From Sinonovacula constricta (taxonomy: Eukaryota > Mollusca > Bivalvia > Cardiida > Solecurtidae), in contig CM017556.1 of NCBI GenBank assembly GCA_007844125.1, forward strand, positions 18,886,017 through 18,950,016: DNA of 64,000 nucleotides, read 5' to 3'. The notes beneath the pieces were generated by a model, which saw nothing but the letters and a program-made list of their open reading frames with translations, did no database searches and was not told the DNA's origin. Each line of letters starts with the position of its first letter. Position 1 is the first letter of the stretch. The position numbers and the translations under genes were made by a program. Below, one piece after another: positions 1 through 11,996 of this stretch.

Positions 1-141
1 GTGAAGACAGACAACAATGCACTCGGCCTTGAAAATGTCGGCGGTGTCTTCATTGTCCTCATGGGTGGCTCCTTCTGTGGCCTTCTCATCTCAATCTTAG
101 AGTTTCTGTATAAGGTCAAGAGGAACTCATCCAAAGACAAG
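1..141 (+). CDS. Kainate-type ionotropic glutamate receptor, penultimate exon (M4 helix), 5' end cut by window
   Basis: Frame 1 is open from base 1 to 141 and encodes 47 residues starting VKTDNNALGLENVGG and continuing through a hydrophobic stretch (GVFIVLMGGSFCGLLISILEF) to LYKVKRNSSKDK. The arrangement, a short polar lead, then N-x-G-G, about 21 hydrophobic residues and E-F-L-Y-K, is that of the fourth transmembrane segment of ionotropic glutamate receptors; kainate receptors (GRIK family) have a very similar A-L-G-x-x-N-I/V-G-G and EFLYK. The exon ends at AAG before GTATTA (142-147), a usable donor, in phase 0. The ligand-binding and pore exons lie upstream of the window. The product would be a ligand-gated cation channel subunit in the plasma membrane. 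The family call is firm. The exact subtype is inferred from the tail in the next exon. Confidence 0.9.
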
Positions 142-1597
142 GTATTATTGAATAATTGCTAATTGAAATGAAGGTAAAACGACAATCCAGTTTTATTAAT
201 ATATGATCATTCGACTTGCCATGGAAGTAAAAATATCATTATCGCAATTTTACAATTGGCCGCTGATAATAATTGTCATTTTAAGGCAAATGTCATCAAA
301 ATCCTGATATTTCTCTATGTTAATGTTTCTTAAATAATCCGGTTTGAAGACAATATACTGTTCACGATTATAGCGTCGACAATTTCTTTCCGGTAGTTTC
401 TATACGTAGTTTGTACTATATTTTGTTTCATTGTAAACCTGGCATACAGTTTCTATGGCAATTGTAACAGTTTATAGTTGTATTAGCTATGTGTGATCTC
501 TTTTAATTTAACAGCTTTTCAGAAAACTTAAAGCGATTGTTGTTATTTTACAATTGCAAAGTTTATAGTTTTAGATGTTTGTACGAAAATGTCTTCCAGC
601 TGACTTTGCTTACAATGTGGCATAATGTTATTATGCTAAATTGCACCCGATCCACCATTCAAGGGCTCTCAGGTTTGGTAGTGGTTGTTATATGTTTTAA
701 TCTAATATACAGATAGCTTCTCTGTATGAAGTTTCCAGAATCTGGCAGATTTGAGGTTGAGTTTTAAAATGTTCGCTCTTTATTCTCAGTTTGGCCCATC
801 ATTTACGTTTAAATAAATAAATAACATAATCACACTATCACGTTATGTTTCTGAGATAAAACAGCACCAAGCTCCAGACAGTAATAGTTCAGTTTGTCCA
901 TTTTCCCACATTGTCTGTCTTATTTTTGTTTTCATCAGTACAAACAGACAAACAGTACATTAGTGAGCATATTCAGTAAAATATACTAAAGAGATAACTT
1001 GTCCTACTGTATGACAAAGAAACCACAAAATCAGCATGTTCATTGCTTTCCAGAAATATACAAATATTCTGTTCAGTAATTAATGATGTACTTACAGCAC
1101 TGTCAGTTACAATATATGCTGACTAATTAATGTATTTTGTTCTTTCTTTTATAAAGGCAACTTTCACATGTGGACGAATCAAATCAAATGTAATAAAAGC
1201 AGTTTTAGCATATCAAAACAACAACCATCGAACGAATCAAGGACCGTATAATAATCCAGCAACCTTACCACTAGGTTATAAAGGCAGAAGCGGAAAATTA
1301 AATTATTAATTTATTAACATAATAGTGTTCTCAAGATTTAAATCATTCGGAAAGCATAGACCATTTTCCAAAGTAAATGCACAAAATAACCTTTTTAACT
1401 AAATAACCAACCGACCGAGTAGGTTATAATCTAGAAAATTAGAACACTGATGTTTGGGAAACAAACAACATCTTTTGTAAAATGTCACTGGTTATGAATT
1501 TACGGTGATGCAAGCCACATTTTCAATGAAAAAGTGTTCTTTCTGCAAATTATATCGCACACAGCTGTATAACAATTTTATGTCTTTTCTTTTGCAG
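142..1597 (+). other. Intron of the glutamate receptor gene
   Basis: A phase-0 GT-AG intron of 1,456 bp. The donor is AAG|GTATTA at 142. The acceptor is TTTTCTTTTGCAG ending at 1597, with a clear pyrimidine tract. It is AT-rich and I see no other feature in it. An AT-rich body with a strong acceptor, and joined reading frames matching a known family on both sides, make the intron call secure. Confidence 0.85.
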
Positions 1598-1765
1598 CAA
1601 TCATTTATGTCAGAGTTGTCCGAGGAGTTACGATTCATGTTAAAGTGTAAATCTACCAAGTCTATCCGCAGAGAACCTAGCAACGACATCGCCGATAACG
1701 ACATAAAGTTCGCGCCTTTGACTATATTAAAAGGCGACAAAATACCAAAAGAAGTATATGATTGA
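1598..1765 (+). CDS. Kainate-type ionotropic glutamate receptor, terminal coding exon (cytoplasmic tail)
   Basis: This exon follows the TTTTGCAG acceptor and continues the preceding exon in frame. It encodes 55 residues beginning QQSFMSELSEELRFMLKCKS and ending KGDKIPKEVYD, then TGA (1763-1765). The S-F-x-S-x-x-x-E-E-L-R-x-x-L-K-C block is the conserved membrane-proximal tail of GRIK-type kainate receptors, which makes the kainate assignment better than AMPA or NMDA. The following residues (KSIRREP, then IKFAPLTILKGDK) are basic and then mixed, as in a short cytosolic tail. I see no canonical C-terminal PDZ ligand. The ATGs at 1505 and 1506 upstream lie in the intron and are not start codons. 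Together with exon 1-141 this gives the last 102 residues of the protein. Confidence 0.88.
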   Translation, partial: QSFMSELSEELRFMLKCKSTKSIRREPSNDIADNDIKFAPLTILKGDKIPKEVYD

Positions 1766-3999
1766 GTGTTTTCCAACCGTGTGAACCCAGGTTTTGCAAG
1801 CGCCTCTTTAGACTTTATACCAGGAAATATTTCTTGACAAACTGTGTTTTCCTCCCATGAATAATATCCTAAACGTGATATCTCAAGAAAGAAAATGCAT
1901 TATCGAACATGTTGTTTAAAGTAAGTATTGAGACATAACACTGTAGAAATCGGTAACATTTAAAATATTTGCAGTTATAGTTAGAGCGAAGAATATTATG
2001 CCTAATGTGAACGGTAATGTATCTAGACATAGGTTTTGACTGAAGCAATCTGATCTTTAATAACTAATGAATATATTAAATGATAGCATTATCCAGTTAG
2101 ATAAAGATATAAAGACCTTATCACACTAACAATTGATCACGGTACTAATTTCTTTGACCGTGAACACGTTAACTTGACCTTGACCTATCATCAAAGTGCC
2201 TTAGACATTGTCCATTTACTGTATTATCATCCAGGCAGCCCCGCCAAGACATTTGTTAACCAAGTGGCTTCATTAGCAGGAATCTGTTACGTCCATTTAT
2301 AATGAATATCTTCATTAGAGACATTTGTAGATGTACATCATGCATCTTTGGTTCGCTCCGTAATTAATTTTTTCTTCATTACTGAGAGAAAAACCGTCAC
2401 ATATCGTTTCCGAGTTCGTCCCCGTGTGCGACTCCAATACTTTTGTATTTAAAGTCTTAATCTGTGTAGATATGCAACATATATGAGTAGAGTAAATGCA
2501 ATCGGTATGATGTATTGAGTGTAAGAGTTTCATCAAACATAAAAAATTGCATTCCTAAACACGACTGTACATTACATATTATGCAGAAGTTGCACAAGCT
2601 TTAGTTTAGGGCCATGTGTGCATTAGTATGTCATTGTTTCGAGTAATATTGTTTATACAAATGAAATTAGTGTGCAGCGATATTCTAAGAAGTAATTTTG
2701 ATTGTAAATGTGGTATTATACATTTGGAAAGATAATGCATCGCCTGATTATGTATGCATTTACAAACTGTTAAAAATAACCGGTATGGAAAAGTTGTAGA
2801 TATAATAAAAACAATTATATTATAAAATTTAAAATATTGAATAACAAAAACGCCATCCATATTATCTTCATTTCTTTGCAATTTTGTATTTTTTGTGTGT
2901 ATTTTATCTAATTAATTTGCTTAGTTTTCTATATCTTACTTGTTTAGGCATCCTAAAGCATTCTAAATGTTTACTGACTGACGTTCATTGGTTGTACACA
3001 TCATTGTCATATGTCTGAATGATATCCCCATTCTTTTATGTATTTCTAAAATCTCCCTTTTGCATAATGGTCAGTTCTTAGTTTGTAATGGCAACGTGTT
3101 GTAGTATGTATTTCTGTTTTGTTTGATTTGTTGTTATTTATTTAAATGTATACCGCTGTTTGTATACTATGACGTAGATATATTTATAACATTATAACAT
3201 TATTACAACTTTATTTGTTTGTTTTTAATATATTTAAACCAAGAGAGACGTTCATAACAAACATACACTAATCTCATTGTTCAATTAATAATGCAGTACT
3301 TAATTTTCTATATTTTGAAAATAATGTGAAGAATTTAACTTTGAGATTAACTTTTGTGTTATGTTTATACACATATTTTTAGCATTTTTAGCATTTTTAG
3401 ATTCTTCTCCCAGGTGTGTTACATTTGATGGATTAAAAACAACACACTTATCATATACTTATAATAAAGAAAAACAGATAGATGGTTTAACGAAAAACAA
3501 AGAAGAACATATGAGCTGACTAAATGTTTTTGTGTAATATACAATGTTTCATCTTTTATGTTTAAAAAAGTTTGAGGAGCTAATTATCGTGTCAAAAGAA
3601 CACATTAAACATGAACCAACAAAAATGCAAATATGCATTTTAATATTCTAGGTTTATGAACGCTATGATAAGTTATGAAATTGCAAAAACAACATTTTTT
3701 TCTTCTTTTAAGAGATCTAAGCTTTTTACGTTTATCTTTGGGAAGACAAACCATTTTGTCCTTTTGTTCTTATTCGTCGCGTTGCTTTGAAATTAATGCA
3801 TATGGAGAGTGGGACTTTTTTGAAAAGGGATAGAACAAAATAGTATGCATTTCATCCAGGTATGTATGCTGTTAGAAATGTATAATTGCTGCACTAACTG
3901 GTTGAATGTTGTATTGTATATGCTGTTCTAGAGTAAATTATGTTAAGTAGAAATGATGTGAAGTAAACTGAGCAGAATTTTGTACAACGAAATTGATGC

Positions 4000-4005
4000 A
4001 ATAAA
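4000..4005 (+). terminator. Possible polyadenylation signal of the glutamate receptor transcript
   Basis: An AATAAA at 4000-4005 is followed within 15-30 bases by a T/GT-rich stretch (TTTCTGTTTGTTC), the usual downstream element. Other AATAAA hexamers occur earlier (about 2808 and 3466) with poorer downstream context. If used, the 3' UTR would be about 2.2 kb. This rests on motifs only. Confidence 0.25.
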
Positions 4006-5276
4006 TATGTCCCTTAAGTTTCTGTTTGTTCAATTTATTTTACCATTGAATAACAATACCTTTATGATAGTGTAATGCCGCTACGTGTGTTTAATTCACG
4101 TGAAATAATCATAAACACAGATAAGCACATGCAAATGATACAACGAGATATGTGCTACGCTGTAGTTCTTTAACTACAGGTGTCCGAAAAGAAAGGTAAC
4201 ACTTTAAAGTTAAACTGTGCTTAATCTTTTTTGAAATTATTTTAAAGGTCTTAAATGAACGTTTTACTACTTGTAAAAATGACGCGCCAACATTAATGAC
4301 GACCTGATGCCATGACCCCATTCAAAATTGAAGTTATTTCAAAACGATTGTCGTCAGACCAACGTGAATCATATGTATGAAACAATATGGGTAACAGATA
4401 TTCAGCAAAAGTTTAAAAATAAATGTCATTTTAAGAGTACAAATCTAAGCAGGAATTTGGTTTTACATGCGGCCAGTAAACGACAAAATATTTGCTTATA
4501 AAAATATGATTCAATTTGCAATGGTGAACATCTTTTCAATCAATTGAACAAGTACGTAATTTGAAAATTATTATGAGTTCCCGTTACAAATACACTTTCC
4601 CAAGGCACACTTGCGTAACATTCGAAACGTATTTCCATTCAGTACAACACTTCATATAGAACTTAAATACAACGCAGCAAGACTGTCTCAAATACCCTTC
4701 AAATACATGAGCTGACATACAAAACCACGGCAAATAATAGGATTTTTAGCCAGCTTGAATCAGGTAAATAATCCTATCAGACACGTCGTTCAATTTAATA
4801 TCATTGTTTAAATCGTTTTTGCCGCATCAGCTAGAATATAATTTGTCGGCAGATAGTCTGAAACATGGAAACAACAGCTTGTGAACTTTTCAATTTTTTA
4901 ATGAAAAACAACTCAAGTCATTGTCTTTTTTTAAAATATGGATTCATGATTTAAAACATCAACAATTTCAGTAGTTTAAGATGTCTTTAGCGGACGGTCA
5001 GACACAAAAATGCCTTGATTGTATTTATGTACTACATTTATTAGGACATCACTTCTGTTTAAAACAAAAACTGCATTAATTAATTCCTCCAAACGGTCGT
5101 TTTTCATGCACATTTTATGTCTCGCATCTTTAAGACCAATAAGTCAGTTTAAATAACCGTCCAATGAGCAAAAGTTTTTGTGTCCCAGGTGGTTTCAGGC
5201 AGGCTGCTCGGTATCATATGTATGTTTGGTGTATGTATGCCTCACAAAACAAATTCACCATACTCCCAGACAAGTA

Positions 5277-5495
5277 CTAAACCCTTAAAAGATATACATG
5301 CTTATTTAAAAACGTCTGGTTGGAGTTGCCGCATAGCACTAGATACGGTGTAGCCGTTTTTAAAACATTTACCACTTTTATGCCTCTTGGGTCTTCTGTC
5401 TCACACCTTTTGTCGTATATTCGCACCAAAACATATGAACTGCGCTCTTGATTTGTGACTCTTTCCATATATAATTTTGCTAGACTGCTTAGCAC
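5277..5495 (-). other. Exon-like open segment of unknown nature (minus strand)
   Basis: A 72-codon open stretch on the minus strand with fairly even codon use and a charged, non-repetitive translation (for example YVLVRIYDKRCETEDPRG). It opens with GTG rather than ATG and has ATG 9 codons in. I do not recognise a family. It may be a decayed exon or a fragment of a dispersed repeat. The evidence is the open frame and composition only. Confidence 0.15.
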
Positions 5496-6615
5496 TCTAC
5501 AGTTTGATTTGTCAGTTCACATTTTTTAAGTTAACGCTTTTGACATGTTTTGATTTATATTCAAAATCTATTAATGACAAAAACGGCATTGTTTAACGAA
5601 TTGACATTTTACAAAAACATTGGCTTTACACTCAACCAAACCGTACTTATGCCGTTATTTAGTGATGTATTTTAACTGTTTGCTATTCTTCCTTAAAAGT
5701 ATCTCAATATGCAGTAATAAGAAGTTATTTTAAATCGTCAATCATCTTCTTTAGTTTATTTCAAAATGAATCTGATAAATAACAATACTGACAAAACTGC
5801 ATAACACTGTACATGTTTACTTGTCTGTGTAGTAAATTTCTAAAGGAAAGGATTGAAACTGAGGGAGCGCGGGTTTCAGAGGCAAACGGTGGGTCGACAT
5901 GCCCTTTAAAGTATTGGTCCTGCATACATGTGGTCACGTGTTTGGTACGTCCAAACCATCCATTCTAACCGTGACCATCTGCTTGACTGCTATGACAGTA
6001 ATTCATTCGACGAACCCAGTGACCTCGTGGTTCCGACGTCATTTTGACTCATCGATAGGGCCTTTATTATATAATAAACATTATAACCTTTTAATCATAA
6101 AACAACAACAAATTGACCATCATAAATATCGCAAAATAAATATAACAAAGAAGCTAATTGCCAGTCAAGCTAATTCTAATACGATGGTCAAATATAAAAA
6201 AAGAATACGCACCACTTTTACAACAACAACATGCGAGTTAAAAAGATACAAAGTTATTAATAATCATGAGTTACCAATGAATATTCTATATAACACGAAT
6301 GACAGCAAAACAGCTTAATAGTTTTAAGTTACACAAGAGTAACAAAAGCGAAATTGTTTATATTTGAACATCAATGAGTAAAACAAAGGTCGAACTAAAT
6401 CGGCCCGACTGACAATTATCAGTTTAAAACCGCATTCAGTGGCAGCACCAGCATAAATAAACACCCTACAGGTACGTGGACATCAGACGATGGTTCTAAG
6501 CAATGCTTTGTAAACAGTAACTTCACATTTTGTTACAAAATATGCCATCATGCAAGTATTGTTATTTGAATTTTGCTAGTACATGTAACAGGTAGTACAA
6601 ACAGGTTTAAAGGCA

Positions 6616-6755
6616 TCAAACAGACGTTTTGGTTCCTTCGGCGAAATCCTCGTAAGCGGAACGAGCACCATCATTTTCGGCAGCAGGGGGAAGCAACAGT
6701 TTCGTTGAAGACTGGACTTGGCTCAGTGGTTTTATCATCATCATTAAAATGAATC
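6616..6755 (-). CDS. Possible terminal exon on the minus strand, function unknown
   Basis: The minus strand is open from about 6755 to a TGA at 6616-6618. The translation ends in a polar tail containing STKLLLPPAAEND, GARSAYEDFAEG and a final TKTSV. The segment is visibly richer in G and C than its surroundings and uses varied codons, as a coding exon would. Candidate acceptors on the minus strand lie near 6733 and 6723, but the pyrimidine tract is weak. Alternatively the frame starts at one of the ATG codons near 6745-6755. I do not recognise the family. If real, upstream exons should lie at higher coordinates on the same strand, and I cannot connect them securely. Confidence 0.3.
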
Positions 6756-7579
6756 GGAATCATCAGCGTTGAATATTTGATTATATTGTCATCGGCATAC
6801 CAGGTCTCTACAAAACCACTCAAATATTGCTAGGTAATGTATCGTCGTATCGTAATTAGATAATATAATAAACTAAATAGCATTAAAAGAGATATATGTA
6901 ACATGTGCCTGTCTGCTTAAGTTATTTTTGTGGTGTATGACTTTTTTGTAATTTGATTTAATACATCTTTTAAAGGCCATGGATCTTAATAATCGTTGAA
7001 CTGTTCTTCTTTTCACCTTTGTTCCAAGATGTTGGGAAAATGTAATGTTGAAAATACATATACGTGTATTAAAGAAATGAGAATTATATTGAGATCAATA
7101 TGTCTGGCAAAAGTTATAATTTATTTAAATGATATCTAAGATGATGGCATTTCCCCCGAAATTGTAAAATGAAATCAGTATTAAAGAAAATACTCCTTAC
7201 GCTAAGAACTAGACACATTTGACATACGATTTTTTATTATATATTATCAGACATTTGATCGAACGCATATTGTTGTCGCACCAAAATAGTTTGATACACA
7301 CATACATGCACAGTGAAAGAAAATTCTAAGACAAGCCATCATGTATGCACAGTATTATTAATGCCAAAAGTGTGAGAAAGTGCAGGAAAAACGTTCAGAA
7401 ATACGCTAGTACATGTAGTACAACATCTTGCACCTTATTTTAAGTGTTCCCCTAAGTTTAATACATGTCCACTGTTTTATTTGCTCTCCCACAGAACAAC
7501 ACCTAGTTCGTAATTTTTACTCAACCCCATACAGAACACTTTGTTTGCTATTTCAAACATTATCCTTGTATAATATATC

Positions 7580-7740
7580 AAAAAGAATATATGACAAAGT
7601 CCTATGAGTATTGCAACATATACCAAACTCAGAAAAGGCACAGAACAAAGGTATTTCACATGCAAGCCTAGTGAAAAGTAAGAACAAATTTGTGATGAGT
7701 CATTTAATGAAAAGAGCAAACCCGACAGTTACCGCCTTAC
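7580..7740 (+). repeat. Dispersed repeat R1, copy 1
   Basis: This segment is clearly related to 57366-57570. Shared blocks include AGAATATATGACAAAGTCC, CACAAGACAAAGGTAT-like and GAGCAAACCCGACAGTTACC. Shorter pieces are at 54862-54900 and 62694-62752, and an inverted piece is at 10441-10486 (repeated in units B and C). The open frames across it on both strands are accidental. No terminal repeats or coding capacity were found, so the class is unknown. Confidence 0.65.
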
Positions 7741-7905
7741 ACCCCAGAATGCAACACACTGGCCGCTATTACTACCACTATTCCCCTAACACATTATTTT
7801 GTCCTCTATTTCAACTGTTTGCCTATTACAACACACTGGCCTCCTTTTTAACTATTCCCATAGAACAACAAATTGTCTACCATTTCGACTGTTCGTCTGA
7901 ATAAC
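7741..7905. repeat. Imperfect short tandem duplication (about 85 bp, two copies)
   Basis: The phrase CAACACACTGGCC occurs near 7752 and 7834. Both are followed by similar pyrimidine-rich text (TATTCCC, a TTGTC(C/T) block, then TTTC-A/G-ACTGTT). This looks like a degenerate two-copy tandem repeat next to R1. Confidence 0.45.
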
Positions 7906-7945
7906 ACCATTATGGTAAAATTGCGTGTTAAATTGTTGTTTTAAC

Positions 7946-7948
<3 letters not shown>

Positions 7949-8021
<73 letters not shown>
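7949..8021. repeat. (TA)n microsatellite
   Basis: An uninterrupted run of about 36 TA units. It is self-complementary, so it can extrude as a cruciform. Length in the assembly is likely unreliable and polymorphic between individuals. Confidence 0.97.
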
Positions 8022-8024
<3 letters not shown>

Positions 8025-8499
8025 CAAATAAACATTATATATAACAATATATCATAAATAATCGTTACATACTTATCTCTTTTTTCAGTTGGCCGTTATA
8101 ACAATGTCATAACTAGATGTTAGTAGACATTTTCAGTGCGCCGATTTATTTATGCTTTTTATATTTTTATTAAAATTGTATTATTGTAGAAGTTGCCATT
8201 GCAGCAAAAAAGTAATATCTACATTAATATTATATCCACATTGCAAACCGTATGTGATGTTTACAGTTCTAATGACACTTCTCTATCTCTTTTTATAATC
8301 AATCTTTTATTTCGAATTAATCGTATTAAACACAAAGCAATTGTCATTAAATATTTCAAATGATCCGGCATAATAATTGTCTTACCATTCGCATTTTACA
8401 TCAGATAACTATAATGAGGTAGATTAACAAATTCTTTGTCGGATACACATGTACATTGGCTGATAATGACCATTCTCTAGCGCCTGAAAAGAACGCAAG

Positions 8500-8830
8500 T
8501 GATGGACCCGCAGTTGATTACATCCCTTGATTGTAGTCGTATTCGCATGGAGATATAGAGATGGGTGCTATCTCGTTTGGAAATAAAAAGAAATTAATTC
8601 ATTTTGGTTGATAGAAGAATTGGGCATCTGGCCTCTGTGGCCTTCATTTTCCAAGATCAGTGCAGGGAGTAAATTGGAGATCTTTACTAATCTTGTTATA
8701 CCGCAACCTACGATAATTCATTGACAGCCCATCTAACATGTGTGGTATTAAGTGCTCATTGCTCATTGACGACGTGTTTCATTTATCTTCAAACTTCAGT
8801 GAACAGCTCGATCTAATGAGCCAGATTCAC
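8500..8830 (+). repeat. Old dispersed repeat R2, copy 1
   Basis: Collinear similarity, with many substitutions and indels, to 46770-47080 and to 21600-21935 (and hence 34993-35328 and 43266-43601). Landmarks in order are CGCATGGAGA, TTTGRTTGAT, GCATCTGGCCTCYGT, AGATCAG, GACAGCCC and TTATCTTCA/ACTTCA. These look like copies of one ancient element or an ancient duplication. No coding capacity is visible. Confidence 0.5.
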
Positions 8831-8921
8831 AATACACTAAAGTGGACAAAAATATCACAGATGAGACCAAATAAAGAACAGTAACAGGAAATAAAGCCAA
8901 TATGGATTAATAAGATATGAT

Positions 8922-9390
8922 TCATCTGCTGTTAGACAGGGATACTAAATGACCCGTAGGTACCACTCTTTGTAGTTGAATATTGCCGGGGAACTTACAG
9001 ACCTTTAAATACAAGTCATTGTCGATGAACATTGATTTGGTCAATAAACATGCATTTTTTGTGATACTGCCCATCGTCCTCGAAGCGCTCAATGACAATT
9101 CAAGAAACGAACAAAAATGAATACATTCAGAAAATGTATGATAACTTTGAAATTGGCTAGACACTAATATAAACAGTCAGTAAGGTATCGCTGCAATCAA
9201 CGTTGATCAACGTAAAAACAAATACCGGAGTGCTTTTGCAATCATCGACCAAAACAACGCGACCAAATAAAGCCAAATAAATTGATACATAATAATGCTT
9301 GGAAACGATTTCATACAAAGATGCCATTGCTCCTTCAATATCGTCTTCGGTAATTCTTAAACAGCAAACACCATCTCGCACCGGTCTCAA
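8922..9390 (-). other. Two adjoining exon-like open segments of unknown nature (minus strand)
   Basis: On the minus strand, 9390-9157 is open for 77 codons. It includes a good acceptor-like sequence (GTTTGCTGTTTAAG) before a protein-like stretch with ITEDDIEGAMASLYEIVSK and VVLVDDCKS, and a GTATTTG donor-like site follows it. A second open stretch (9164-8922) overlaps its end. I do not recognise a family. The 5' end of the first segment crosses the left edge of the tandem array at 9378, so a gene there would have been cut or rearranged by the duplication. Low confidence; it may be chance. Confidence 0.2.
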
Positions 9391-11922
9391 GAATTAATTT
9401 TGTCCTATAACTCAGTTGTATCGTTTTAACAATATTTCGTCCAACATCTGCAGTTTTAAACATAGCCATTTTAGTCACCGCCTAAAGTTTAAAAGCAGTT
9501 CTTGCTTTTGTTGCCATATGCCGTGCATATTATCTACCAATTTCGTATTTGTTTATTTTATTAGTTTATTAGCCTATTAACGGACAACATAAATATGGCT
9601 GTATTGTTAATCGTTAATCATGATTGTGTAATTAAAAATGTAACTATGGGAACCTATTGAATTGATTTATCCTTTTGGAAACGGTCCAGGACGTACTTTT
9701 GAATACAAAGGACGATCATAAGTGTGCTCTTAATCTTGTCTTTAAGAACTAGTTTTTCTTTCTTTGAACGTAATATCATATATTAGAAAGATATTTAGCC
9801 GATTACAGATTATTATTCATCTGCACTTTCGGACGTGGATAAAATATTATTGACATGCCCAAGAATTTGGTCTCGTTGACAAATGCTATTATTAATCATT
9901 CTATCTATTCTCAATAGCAACAGTCTCAACATAAAACGAAGATTTAAATAAAACGACTCGTTGTTTATGTAAAATTGTTATTTGGTTCTGCAAATAACAT
10001 GTAAACATTAAATCAATGTAAATATATGGAATCAACCTATGTTTGATGCTATTAATGAGATTTTGACATTTGTTTTGGCAGCTCAAGGAACGTAAACTCC
10101 AAAGAAATAGCAATAGCAAATCCCAAAATCTCAAAAAACACACTTAGCATAGTTTAATTCGACAATTAAAAGCATTGAAATTACTGCTAAAACTTGACCA
10201 CTGACTTTGATTAGATTTACTTTTGAGTTACGTAAAATGTTAAACACAATTTAGAAACTCATAGAGAACAACTTGTTAGATTCGTCGAAACATTAATCAA
10301 CGTGATCCAGTTTGAGCATTGAATTAATTTCATACATTATGAACGGTTGTTTGGTGTATTGCCATCATTTCTTAATTCTAGTTACATGTATACGACATTA
10401 CGGAAACTGTTTTGACTTAAATTGTAAATCTGTAAAAAGGCTCAAGCACCCTAGTCGGCCCCTTCTTCGACTGACCGCTCCAAGGTTGTAACTGTTGATT
10501 TTTTCTCTCTTATTATTTTGTAATAGCTCGTCTCGGTTATTTGTTCATTTTACATCTGGCTAGCGTGTGTTTGTCCTTTATCTAGTTTGTTTCCTAGTTA
10601 ATAAATTCATTACCTTTATTTTTCTATTCATGCTCAGAACAATGTTACTTGTGGAGTGTATGTAATCCATGATGTCAGTTAATTCACCCTTTTAAGATTG
10701 TAACTTTTATTTTCCTTTGATGTATATTGAGTATTTGGTACTCCCATTTCATTGTTTATGATCGTGCTTGTACAACCGATGTCATTTATCCACGTATGAT
10801 GGTTTTGTCTCTAATTTAAGTAAATTAGTTCCTCCATAAATGGTATATAATATCGCATTTACAAGACAGTTATATATGCTACTCTACTCACCCGAAAACA
10901 AGGTAGGCATATTTTTTCCAATGATCTCACTGTTTTTATTTATCATGTCATTACTTAGTTGCAAGTAATTATAATTGGACTGCTTGTGTGACTTTACTTT
11001 GTTTAGAATAAAAAAACTGCCAGGTCAGAGGTATATATAAAGATATCGTACATAAATTAAAATACCATGATGTATTTATATGTATTATACTGCTAAAACT
11101 TAAATGGCATCGCTTAATTATAAATGTATTTATCTCCCATATATATCAAAATTAAACACTAAGATATTTCATTTAATATTAAACATTGGAACAAGTACTT
11201 CTCAGATGATTATTATTAATGTTTGTAATTGAATATTCTAACGAATGTCTGTATTAGCTAAACTCGGAATGAGAAATGTTGAGTGAAATTGAGTGAAATT
11301 GAGTGAAATGCGAGATCAAATATATTTAACAAATCACACATACACGTACGCCTATGATTCTATTTCTACTAAAATATTCTTCAAAGACATTTAGTTAACT
11401 GCTGGTAAAAGTGATTTTTTTACCTGGTTTGTTTCTCTTTACCAACCAAGACTTTAATTGTCAAAACGGGCTTAGAAAAGTAAAAACAAAACTGTTACAT
11501 AATCACATTTTGATAATGACAATCGATCAACAAATCACTTTCACGTGCCTCTGAAGATAATGGCATAATTAACACTGTGACAGTGCTTTACGTCTCTAAA
11601 TGCAACACCTGACATCTTTTAATGAGCTCAACGTTCTAAACTAATGACAAATCCCAGATTTACAATTAAATGTGTGCGTTTCAAACAGGACAGCTGTTGT
11701 GTTCATATGAAAAATACTTACGTTAATCAACAAGTCTGTCTAACTTTCCCTTCAATTTAATCTGATCTTTTGCGATGTCTCGACGAGGTTTACGGTGTAC
11801 CTGCCAATGGTTTCAAAGAAAACACGCATATTTTTCAAAAAGATTATGTCAGTCTGCCTTTTTCTTGTCAGTACTATATGGAATACACAGATATATTTCT
11901 TTTCAGACATACAGGCCTGTAA

Positions 11923-11938
11923 GCAGACAGACAGACAT

Positions 11939-11996
<58 letters not shown>
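11923..11996. repeat. (CAGA)n microsatellite, unit A
   Basis: A tetranucleotide array interrupted once by CATA near 11936. Unit B (25300-25384) and unit C (38693-38761) have uninterrupted versions of different length. The QTDRQTDR-type reading frames through it are artefacts of the repeat. Confidence 0.97.

Larger units (their letters stand above)
1766..6615. other. Intergenic / 3'-flanking DNA of the glutamate receptor
   Basis: An AT-rich stretch whose first 2 kb or so may be 3' UTR. I see no recognisable protein domain. Two minus- or plus-strand open stretches (5277-5495 and 5899-6318) have no recognisable family. The second becomes low-complexity after 6060 and is probably chance. Confidence 0.5.

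Noticed and set aside
1492..1776. 94-codon minus-strand frame over the receptor's last exon
   Set aside because: It is the shadow of the true coding exon on the plus strand, which matches the kainate receptor family.
5899..6318. 139-codon plus-strand frame
   Set aside because: It is the longest frame outside the array, but the second half is low-complexity Lys/Asn/Thr-rich AT text and no domain is recognisable.
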